DNA of 6,321 nt from Verrucomicrobiia bacterium. Its GTDB lineage: Bacteria > Verrucomicrobiota > Verrucomicrobiia > Opitutales > Opitutaceae. A model generated the notes under the pieces. The model saw only the letters and a program-made list of their open reading frames with translations. It searched no databases and was not told where the DNA came from. The position numbers were made by a program, and so were the translations under genes. How positions within the stretch are numbered: position 1 is the stretch's first letter; every line of letters begins with the position of its first letter. The stretch spans positions 1 through 6,321 of the forward strand of contig JAUHWE010000294.1 in assembly GCA_030424825.1 (NCBI GenBank), in the 5' to 3' direction. Of the stretch, positions 1 through 6,142 are shown in pieces.

Positions 1-6
1 GCACGT

Positions 7-600
7 TCACTTACCCTTAGCGTTCGCAGTACGCGCCGCTTGCGCCTTTCGATATTCCTCCCGCTGCACCATACTATTAGCGAGGAGATTGCTGACAAAC
101 GAACGAGCCTCCTCTTCCTTACGTAGAGTCTCGTCATCCTTGATTCGAACCGGTTTATTCGGCACCACGGGAGCCGACCCGTTCGAAGTGACGACCGGTT
201 CCGTTCGTTTCAGAGCGACGATCTCGTTTTCATTGATCGCGATCGTGCGAGTGATTCCCTGCAAACTAACTGATATCGTGCCGTTTTCCTCATCAAATCC
301 AGATACGGAGATCCCATCTTGGGACCCGTCGAGCGGCACCCACAAACTCTGTTTGGTTTCGGTGTCGTAAAGGCTGATCGTTATTTCGCCTCCAAATCCG
401 AGAAGCCCAGTGAACTCCATTTTATCCAACCGGGATGGCGCTACCGTCACCGGCTTTTCCACAACTACCGGTTTGCTGGCTCGCTCGAAAGGAGACCTTG
501 GCTCTTCGCCCAATACCCAGGATGCTGAGGCAATCGGCAAAAGAGCGATCAACGCTCTAACCAAGTACTCTCCCCGCATCTTCTTTTCAAAAACTCTCAT
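7..600 (-). CDS. small exported protein of unknown function
   Basis: A 197-residue protein that I cannot assign to a named family. Residues 1-31 form a basic start followed by a hydrophobic stretch (LVRALIALLPIASASWVLG), consistent with a signal peptide cleaved near A26 or G31, so it is probably periplasmic or attached to the membrane by its N-terminus. A proline- and valine-rich linker (about 43-57) leads to a compact, probably all-beta segment (about 60-130, MEFTGLLGFGGEITISLYD...LWVPLDG). A second linker (131-152) precedes a charged, probably helical basic tail (153-197). The layout of one membrane segment, linker and small beta domain loosely recalls GspC/PilP-type secretion-pilus accessory proteins, but this is inference only. 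The frame stays open upstream to 801, but that extension would cross the terminator and the end of the next gene, so I start at 600. The start is uncertain: an AGAGGA (601-606) directly abuts this ATG, too close for normal use. A second ATG at 577-579 would give 190 residues. Confidence 0.72.
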   Translation of the reverse strand: MRVFEKKMRGEYLVRALIALLPIASASWVLGEEPRSPFERASKPVVVEKPVTVAPSRLDKMEFTGLLGFGGEITISLYDTETKQSLWVPLDGSQDGISVSGFDEENGTISVSLQGITRTIAINENEIVALKRTEPVVTSNGSAPVVPNKPVRIKDDETLRKEEEARSFVSNLLANSMVQREEYRKAQAARTANAKGK

Positions 601-609
601 TCCTCTTGC

Positions 610-645
610 TTTATACGTAACGACGCCACCACTAGGATTCGTTAC
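610..645 (-). promoter_or_regulatory. inverted repeat and possible -10 element upstream of the small exported-protein gene
   Basis: A perfect 7-bp inverted repeat, GTAACGA (617-623) and TCGTTAC (639-645), has a 15-base spacer. Its half-sites are centred 22 bp apart, about two turns of the helix, as expected for a dimeric regulator. It lies next to a TATAAA on the - strand (610-615) that could serve as a -10 element. No good -35 hexamer is present 16-18 bp upstream. The terminator at 677-714 separates the preceding gene, so some promoter is expected here. That the repeat is an operator is inference. A repeat of this quality could arise by chance in a region of this size. Confidence 0.3.
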
Positions 646-676
646 AAAACAATAAGGCAATGCTAAGACTTGCGAC

Positions 677-714
677 AAAAAACGACAAAACCAGCCCCTC
701 AACGAGAGGCTGGT
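677..714 (-). terminator. intrinsic terminator after the beta-helix gene
   Basis: On the - strand, ACCAGCC and GGCTGGT (7 bp, outer ends 714 and 690) are extended by an inner 3-bp stem after a single mismatch, closing on a short loop. A T-rich tract follows (TTTT GTCG TTTTTT across 690-677). It begins 37 bases past the beta-helix stop codon and lies before the small exported-protein gene. It therefore probably ends the receptor/beta-helix transcript and makes the next gene transcriptionally separate. Confidence 0.8.
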
Positions 715-751
715 CCCCGTAATCACAAAGCCTTGCGACTTTGAAAATCGT

Positions 752-2596
752 TTAGTCGACTGAGTACACTTCGATGAGTACTTCACCCTCTCCTCCGTCA
801 ACTGAAGTAACTTGGATGGTGTAGACTCCCGTGTCGAAGCTGCCCGTTATAGCGGCACTGGTCTCGTCGACCGTGTCATAAGAAGTTCCTTGAAACTCAG
901 CAACTTCGAGCGGAAATGCCCCTACGTATGACATGGTTGCCGAAAGCTGAACGGTGTTTTCGTCCACCCAGTTGTCTGCGCTTCCTACTTGGATCTGCGC
1001 AGGAGGGCTAACGCTGAAATCAGTATTAAAGATCTGAATCTGCGGATCCGCCAAGGGAGAGCTAACCTCCAAATCGGCCAGTTTCGGGCCCACTGCCCGA
1101 ATCATTAGATTATGGGATCCACCCGTAACGGTGAAACCAACGGTTACGGTCTCTCCAGCTCCAACCACCACACGAGTTGAGAGGTTGACGAGCTCAGCTC
1201 CCGCATCGGCCGACGCGGACAGGTAGCCAGCCTCGGAAAGGTAAGTCCACCCAGCGAGCCAGTTGTCGTCTTTAGAAAACGCGCCTTGGTAATCCACTTC
1301 AGTAAACCAGGTGTCGCCTTCTGGAAAGTCCGCCAAGGCGTTGCTCAAGGCCGGGCTGTTGGACAATGGGCGTGGGTCGAAACCACCATCTGCAGTGCGG
1401 GAGATGCCGGCAAGCAATGCGGCTTCTACCGAATTGCTGTTTCCAACATCGGCAAGAAACGACTCGTCATCGTCCAGATTCGTTCCACCGGCACCTAGCG
1501 TGTCGTCCTCATCACCATGGAAAAGGTCCGCTGCGTCAAAATCCCAAATGTTGTTGGTGATGTCGATGAGAGAGACTGTTTCACCGTTCCCTGGGATACG
1601 AAGGCCGGAATCTGGCTCAATTCTAACTCCCGTCGGCCATCCCGTGAAGATCGAATTCTTGTAAACCGCGTAGGCATTGTCGCGAATGCGCAAAGCGGCC
1701 CCGCTGTCTCCGTTACCTACATACGTCGCGTTGTAGACAACGCCACCACCAATATTGCGCCCTTCATTGAAAGACGTTTCGCCATCGTGCTCGCCCCCAT
1801 TATCTGGCTCGAACTTGGAATTCGCAACGGGTCCGCCGATGTATACCCAGAACTGACCGCGTCCTTCCCAACCTTGGTCGTAGTCGAAGCCGTCGTCACC
1901 GCCGTAGGCTGAAACCGCGTACTTGACGTCTACTGTGCCCCCAAAGAACTCGATGCTGTCGTCCGAATTGGCGAATACCTCGATGTGGTCGATTTGAGTA
2001 CCTCGGCCAACGCCGCCCAAAGTCAGACCATTGATCTCCGCGTCTTGGGCGAGTTCGGAGCCACCAAAACGGATCGATACGTAGCTTAGCACACCAGAGT
2101 TGTCTTCCGGGTCCGTTCCCCCAAACACGCGAGAGGCTTCTGGAAGGAACTCCGGGATCCCTTCAACCGTGTCCGTAATTACAGTGCCATCTGCATAGCT
2201 GTTCTTGTTTCGGTCGGAGTTCAGAGGAGCGTTCCCCAATATGATCAGGCCACCCCAAGCGTTGCCTTCTTCAGGTCCCCAAGAACCATCCATGGGATCG
2301 GCTTCCGCCGTAAAGATGATCGGAGCAGATGGGAAGCCAACCGCGTTGATCATGCCAGTCTGTGAGATGATGAGCGCAGTTGCGTCCGTTCCTGTCCCTG
2401 CAGCGCACTTAACAACAGTGCCCGCCTCAATATTCAAAGTGGCCCCAACAACCGTTATAAATCCAGACAAGTGGTACACGTTGTCCGAAGTCCATGTAGT
2501 GTCCGTCGTGATATTCGTCGTCACATCCACATCTGCAGCGTAAACCGCTCCTGCGAGGAGTGCCGAGGCGGTGATCATTTTTATTGCTCGTTTCAT
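752..2596 (-). CDS. exported acidic beta-helix protein with verrucomicrobial C-terminal domain
   Basis: A 614-residue secreted or surface protein. Residues 1-20 (MKRAIKMITASALLAGAVYA) are a signal peptide. From about 22 to 450 the chain is rich in Gly, Asp and Asn with right-handed beta-helix character. It carries motifs I recognise from proteins often encoded beside TonB-dependent receptors: WGGLIILGNAP (114-124), EGI (145-147), FGG (158-160), SDDSIEFFGG (211-220), DDGFDYDQGWEGRGQFW (234-250) and EPDNGGEHDG (263-272). Acidic runs such as 362-379 suggest calcium binding. A joining segment (DYQGAF...DDNWLAGWTYL, 435-453) leads to a C-terminal domain (about 468-614) with the NLSTR...IRAVGP...LADPQ pattern common in Opitutae exported proteins. 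No catalytic motif is evident. An AAGGA (2610-2614) lies 13 bases before the ATG, a rather long spacing; M7 (2576-2578) is an alternative start. The receptor gene ends 62 bases upstream with no terminator between, so the two are probably co-transcribed. It may capture or process the receptor's ligand, or form a surface structure. Confidence 0.85.
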   Translation of the reverse strand: MKRAIKMITASALLAGAVYAADVDVTTNITTDTTWTSDNVYHLSGFITVVGATLNIEAGTVVKCAAGTGTDATALIISQTGMINAVGFPSAPIIFTAEADPMDGSWGPEEGNAWGGLIILGNAPLNSDRNKNSYADGTVITDTVEGIPEFLPEASRVFGGTDPEDNSGVLSYVSIRFGGSELAQDAEINGLTLGGVGRGTQIDHIEVFANSDDSIEFFGGTVDVKYAVSAYGGDDGFDYDQGWEGRGQFWVYIGGPVANSKFEPDNGGEHDGETSFNEGRNIGGGVVYNATYVGNGDSGAALRIRDNAYAVYKNSIFTGWPTGVRIEPDSGLRIPGNGETVSLIDITNNIWDFDAADLFHGDEDDTLGAGGTNLDDDESFLADVGNSNSVEAALLAGISRTADGGFDPRPLSNSPALSNALADFPEGDTWFTEVDYQGAFSKDDNWLAGWTYLSEAGYLSASADAGAELVNLSTRVVVGAGETVTVGFTVTGGSHNLMIRAVGPKLADLEVSSPLADPQIQIFNTDFSVSPPAQIQVGSADNWVDENTVQLSATMSYVGAFPLEVAEFQGTSYDTVDETSAAITGSFDTGVYTIQVTSVDGGEGEVLIEVYSVD

Positions 2597-2658
2597 ATTT
2601 TGTATGAGTTCCTTGTATAGATATAATAATTGATGATATTTTCGTATCCTAATAAAAA
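2597..2658 (-). other. AT-rich spacer between receptor and beta-helix genes
   Basis: The 62 bases between the receptor stop and the beta-helix start are much richer in A and T than the flanking genes. They contain TATTATAT/CTATAC strings on the - strand that could act as a secondary -10, but I see no matching -35. There is no hairpin followed by a T tract, so read-through from the receptor gene is expected. The long SD-to-ATG gap for the downstream gene lies here. Confidence 0.4.
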
Positions 2659-5568
2659 CTACTTACCATAACTCACGCTCAGCGAAAAAGTCCGCCCTGA
2701 TTCATCCATGGAATAGGGAAATTCGACTCCTTTGAACGTGTGGTACCGTCTCGACTCAGAATCGAGCAGATTGCCGATCTTGAATTTCAGCTTCCACGCT
2801 GGGCCCAGCCGTTGACTCGCAATCAAGTCCAGGACTTCCGCTGGCTCTTCGTCGACTAATGGCAGGTTCGCATTGGTAACGGCGTATAAGCGCTCGCCTG
2901 TGTTGTTGTACGAGAGCGTTATCCCCGTCCCTTTGCGATAGTGCTCCCAGGACATGTCTAGATTGAATATCATAGAAGACTGACCTTGTAGTTCCCGAGT
3001 GGGAGACAGGTCCGGGAACTCGGCGATCTTCCGATCGATCTCCAGTTGCGACCGGTTAACCTCAGAGTCAATCAAGGCCAGATTCCCTCCAACGGAAAAG
3101 GCCGTGAATTCCGAGGAAAGCAGATTGATCTTCTTGCGAGCCTCAAGCTCCACCCCTTGAACCTTGCCGGTTTCCACATTGTCCCACGAGATGAAACCGT
3201 AACGGTCAATTACCTGCTCGATAGGATTCTCAAGGTCCTTGTAAAATACGCTTACGGCAAAAAGCTCGTCACCATTTTTTGGAAACATTTCCCAGCGAAC
3301 ATCGTAGTTCGCGATCTCGGACATTTTCAGGTTCTCGTTTCCGATGATGAGAAAGGATCCGATCGAATCGAATTCCGCCGCCGGTGTAAGCTCTCGAAAG
3401 CTCGGACGGGCAATCGTATTGGTATAGGCGAACCGCAAATTCTGCCGCTCTGTGATATTCCAAACGACATTGGCGGACGGCAAGAAGTGGTCGTCCGAAA
3501 TGCGGGACGTCGCATTGGGAATGAATTGCGGGCGCCCCGAAACTGAAGTCACATCGATGGAAGTGTCTTCGTGTCGCAGCCCTCCAATCAATCGCACTTT
3601 CCTGGTGATCGGAATATCTGCCATCGCATAGGTAGCGAAGATTTCCCGGGAGCCCATGTACTCAGGGTAAGCGTCGGTGAGGTTCACCATGACGACCCCC
3701 GTTTCACCATTGCTGTCCAGATTTATATTTTCTGGAGAGAGAAAGCTCCCTCGGTCGCCCGTGTAGTTTACATAACGATCGCCATCGCTCCAGCTGAAGG
3801 CTAACGCGCTGTAATTCCGTTCCGCCTCGATATTTCGCATGCCAACTTTCAGGTAGGCACCATCCTTGTCACCGAAAGCAAAGGGCAGCTCCAAATCCAC
3901 GCCATACTCGTCCGCGTTCTCTTCGAGTTCCCGAAAGTTTCTCCGGTTCGTGAAACCAGTTGGAAACTTCCAGTCATCAGGATCGACGTTCGACAGATCC
4001 ATTCCGGCATCGATGTAGTCCTCACGACTTACGGCATCGAAGAAAATCAGAAAGTCCGGCTCGTCCTGGATGCTCTTGGACTTCGCGTAATCCCATTCCA
4101 GTTTCGCGTTACCAAGGTCAGGCAAAACATGCTTACCATACAATTGGTTTGAGCGAATGCTTCGCTCCGTGAAATGAATCCGGCTTTCCCGAAGATACAG
4201 GTCCTCGCTTCCTCTAACGATTCCTTCTTGGAAAAACGCCCTGTCATTGCCTGACTGATTGTAAAAGTTCTTCAGTCCGATCTCGTGCTCCGACGAAAGC
4301 TGAAGCGCGACGTTGAACATGCCTCCCAGATTTGCCGTGCTCTCTGATTCATCGACTGTCATACCGAACTCCGGATTCAGTACAGATCCATCCACGCCTC
4401 GGTCTATCTGATATCGTGCTTCGGGCGCGCCGATGCGGGATGAAAAGTCCCGGCTGTGAGTCAAGCTCGCCGTGTAGCCCAGTCGTTTTTCGCCATCGCT
4501 CGACAACCGTATGCTATCGCCGAAAGCAAGGGAGAAACTATTGTTAAACGGCGCGTCACCCACGTTCACTGGAGATACTACCGGTGAAAGCTCGTTCAAA
4601 ATTGCCGACTGCTCCGCATTACTGATAGTTGAAAGATTCACGTTCTGGGCAAGTTGCTCGGGGATCCCACGCGAGCCGTCATCCTTGCCGAGCCAGTCGT
4701 CAGAGCCACCGGGATACGAGAGGAACGGATCTCCCGTCGTGTTCGTATTGTATCCAATTCCGTAGGATACATTATAAAAGAATTGGTCAGGGAACGACTT
4801 CGTCTGGATATTGACCGCCCCTCCGGTAAACTCGCCCGACTTGTCTGGGGTGAAGGTTTTTGTGGTTTCAATTACATCCAGCAGTCCGGTAGGAAATTGG
4901 TCCAGTTGCACCGACTTGCGATTCGGATCCGCGCTCGGAACGGTCGTACCATTAAGTGTTGTCGTATTGTAGCGATCGGACAGACCACGAACCACCATAT
5001 ACTTGCCATCCTGGATCGACGCTCCTGTCACCTTGGCAAGCGCATCGGCAGCATCGCTTAAGCCCAGCCGACCGAACGTTTCCGAACCCATGGCGTCGCT
5101 AATCGAAGGAGCTTTCTGGCGTTGCGACAACAAGCCTACATCAGATTCCTCCAGCACCTCGGCTTTCACAGAGAACGACTCTAGCTCGATTAAGTCAGAG
5201 GTATCATTGAAGAGCGGCACATCGACCTTCTTCACCTCACCAGCAACGACCTCCACTGTCTCAACCTGGGAGCTCTTGTAGTACGGCGCCGAAACGATCA
5301 GCGTGTACGTTCCTTCGGGAATGCCGCTCATGAAGTAACGCCCGTCCACGTTCGTCTTCGTGGACATCTGGTTTTCTAGAAGCGTGACCTTGGCGTTTAG
5401 CACAGTGCCGCCATAATCCGCATCTTGAATAGAACCAGAAAGGATGCCGTTCACCTTCTCCTGAGCAATAGATGCGCAGACAGAAAGAGACACAGCAATT
5501 AGTAAAAGGCCCTTAGCCGCTTGACGGAGAGCTTGTGAGTTACGAGGGATCAATCTAAATGTTTTCAT
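2659..5568 (-). CDS. TonB-dependent outer-membrane receptor with carboxypeptidase-regulatory-like N-terminal domain
   Basis: A 969-residue outer-membrane importer that would take up a ligand using energy delivered by TonB/ExbB/ExbD, none of which is encoded here. Residues 1-35 form a signal peptide (hydrophobic LLLIAVSLSVCASIA, cleavage before QEK). About 38-118 is a carboxypeptidase-regulatory-like (CarboxypepD_reg) beta-sandwich, with the typical NVDGRYFMSGIPEGTYTL at 73-90. A probable TonB box is IELESFSVKAE (127-137). The plug spans about 150-258 and includes MVVRGLSDRYNTTTLNG (191-207), PSADPNRKSVQLDQFP (211-226) and FTPDKSGEFTGGAVNIQTK (239-257). The rest (about 260-969) is the barrel with alternating strands, including FRFAYTNTIARPSFRELTP-type late strands (here 'LRFAYTNTIARPSFRELTP'). 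The C-terminus is SLSVSYGK, so it lacks the usual final aromatic residue of the assembly signal. AGGG (5577-5580) lies 8 bases before the ATG. The partner gene is the beta-helix protein downstream. The substrate is unknown. The 11-bp repeats upstream hint at nutrient-dependent control. Confidence 0.93.
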   Translation of the reverse strand: MKTFRLIPRNSQALRQAAKGLLLIAVSLSVCASIAQEKVNGILSGSIQDADYGGTVLNAKVTLLENQMSTKTNVDGRYFMSGIPEGTYTLIVSAPYYKSSQVETVEVVAGEVKKVDVPLFNDTSDLIELESFSVKAEVLEESDVGLLSQRQKAPSISDAMGSETFGRLGLSDAADALAKVTGASIQDGKYMVVRGLSDRYNTTTLNGTTVPSADPNRKSVQLDQFPTGLLDVIETTKTFTPDKSGEFTGGAVNIQTKSFPDQFFYNVSYGIGYNTNTTGDPFLSYPGGSDDWLGKDDGSRGIPEQLAQNVNLSTISNAEQSAILNELSPVVSPVNVGDAPFNNSFSLAFGDSIRLSSDGEKRLGYTASLTHSRDFSSRIGAPEARYQIDRGVDGSVLNPEFGMTVDESESTANLGGMFNVALQLSSEHEIGLKNFYNQSGNDRAFFQEGIVRGSEDLYLRESRIHFTERSIRSNQLYGKHVLPDLGNAKLEWDYAKSKSIQDEPDFLIFFDAVSREDYIDAGMDLSNVDPDDWKFPTGFTNRRNFRELEENADEYGVDLELPFAFGDKDGAYLKVGMRNIEAERNYSALAFSWSDGDRYVNYTGDRGSFLSPENINLDSNGETGVVMVNLTDAYPEYMGSREIFATYAMADIPITRKVRLIGGLRHEDTSIDVTSVSGRPQFIPNATSRISDDHFLPSANVVWNITERQNLRFAYTNTIARPSFRELTPAAEFDSIGSFLIIGNENLKMSEIANYDVRWEMFPKNGDELFAVSVFYKDLENPIEQVIDRYGFISWDNVETGKVQGVELEARKKINLLSSEFTAFSVGGNLALIDSEVNRSQLEIDRKIAEFPDLSPTRELQGQSSMIFNLDMSWEHYRKGTGITLSYNNTGERLYAVTNANLPLVDEEPAEVLDLIASQRLGPAWKLKFKIGNLLDSESRRYHTFKGVEFPYSMDESGRTFSLSVSYGK

Positions 5569-5646
5569 AGATTACGCCCTAAAAACCGTTTCTCAGCTGG
5601 GGTTTTCAACGCGAAATCCAGCGACCCACCCTAATGTCACCTCCCC

Positions 5647-5683
5647 GTAACAATCGACACATTCCAGTAACATGCCCGTAACA
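5647..5683 (-). promoter_or_regulatory. direct repeats upstream of the receptor gene, possible PhoB/OmpR-type operator
   Basis: Read on the + strand, GTAACA occurs at 5647-5652, 5667-5672 and 5678-5683, each preceded by CC or CCC/CCA. The last two are exactly 11 bp apart. A related GACACA at 5656-5661 sits a further 11 bp away in the same phase. On the - strand, the direction of the receptor gene, this reads TGTTAC(G/T)GG. The sites lie about 79-115 bases before the receptor ATG. Known Pho boxes in several phyla are 7-bp direct repeats with 11-bp phase, and PhoB-family regulators bind in tandem to such sites. The fit is one of architecture, not of an established verrucomicrobial consensus. 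No strong -10 follows at the expected distance (best is a weak CATTAG). The rest of the 5569-5825 interval shows no gene and no clear promoter. Confidence 0.4.
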
Positions 5684-5825
5684 CAGATGGCACTACAGAG
5701 CCCGATTCGGCGCGCGATTGGCGCAGTCCTTTTCAAAAAACGCCGTTTCTCGCATTCCTGCGTAAAAAAACCGTCACACTCATTTCGGGAGAACGACCGC
5801 ACTGTCTCGATTTGACCCAGGCACG

Positions 5826-5857
5826 AAAAAGGCCGTCCTGTGAAAAGGACGGCCTTT
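5826..5857 (-). terminator. intrinsic terminator of tRNA-Asp
   Basis: An 11-bp perfect stem (5828-5838 with 5847-5857, core GGCCGTCC/GGACGGCC) encloses an 8-base loop. On the - strand it is followed by TTTTT (5830-5826). It begins 6 bases after the tRNA 3' end, as expected for the tRNA transcript terminator. It isolates the receptor gene from tRNA transcription. The A tract on the other side would also permit weaker termination on the + strand. Confidence 0.9.
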
Positions 5858-5863
5858 AAAAAG

Positions 5864-5940
5864 TGGCGGGATAGACGAGACTTGAACTCGCGGCCTCCTG
5901 CGTGACAGGCAGGCGCTCTAACCAACTGAGCTACTACCCC
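5864..5940 (-). tRNA. tRNA-Asp (anticodon GUC)
   Basis: A complete 77-base cloverleaf on the - strand. The acceptor stem is GGGGTAG with CTATCCC (one G-T wobble at 4-69), and the discriminator is G73 as expected for tRNA-Asp. The D arm contains AGCTCAGTTGGTTAGAGC. The anticodon stem CCTGC/GCAGG closes the 7-base loop CTGTCAC with anticodon GTC. The T arm contains GAGTTCAAGTCTC, a standard GTTCAA-type loop. The 3' CCA is encoded. It is a single-gene unit with its own promoter and terminator. I see no second copy of its 3' end elsewhere in the window, so there is no sign that it has served as an integration site here. Confidence 0.97.
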
Positions 5941-5960
5941 GTGTTGTTGAGTGGTCGCTG

Positions 5961-5988
5961 AAATTAGGTTTCACCCTATTCAAGTCAA
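5961..5988 (-). promoter_or_regulatory. sigma-70-type promoter of tRNA-Asp
   Basis: On the - strand, TTGACT (5983-5988) and TAATTT (5961-5966) are separated by 16 bp. This predicts transcription starting near 5954, about 14 bases before the mature tRNA 5' end. The DNA upstream of -35 (about 5994-6022) is A/T-rich, with AATTTTCC and a run of T residues, which could act as an UP element, a common trait of stable-RNA promoters. Confidence 0.65.
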
Positions 5989-6142
5989 GTGCCGTTTTGG
6001 AAAATTGCCCTAAAAAAAATTTAATTGCCAGACACTCGACTAAGACTCGTTTCCGGCAACCGCCATCCGCCGTCTCTGGGACGATAATTCCTTACCCAGT
6101 TGACCCGCAAAGGGATATCGCACAGGACTTGCTTCCGACAAG

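Noticed and set aside
601..801. N-terminal extension of the small exported protein up to an ATG at 799-801
   Set aside because: The extension would overlap the end of the beta-helix gene and translate an intrinsic terminator, and it would bury the evident signal peptide at residue 67 and beyond.
3046..3546. A 166-codon + strand frame inside the receptor gene, and a 131-codon + strand frame at 1517-1912 inside the beta-helix gene
   Set aside because: Both lie wholly antisense to well-supported genes with clear domain content, and their translations show no signal peptide, domain or family pattern.
5581..5751. GAGAAACGG followed by T residues (- strand) occurring twice, near 5586-5594 and 5742-5750
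   Set aside because: A 9-base match in about 300 bases of T-rich intergenic DNA is within chance expectation, and neither copy has a partner structure.
5593..5925. A 110-codon frame on the - strand beginning MVRAPACHAGGREFKSR
   Set aside because: Its first residues are a translation of the tRNA-Asp gene, and the frame then runs through the tRNA terminator. This is a well-known artefact, and the remainder has no protein-like character.
5864..5940. tRNA-Asp as an attachment site for an integrated element
   Set aside because: No repeat of the tRNA 3' end, no integrase and no phage-like gene are seen in the window. The neighbouring genes look like ordinary envelope genes.
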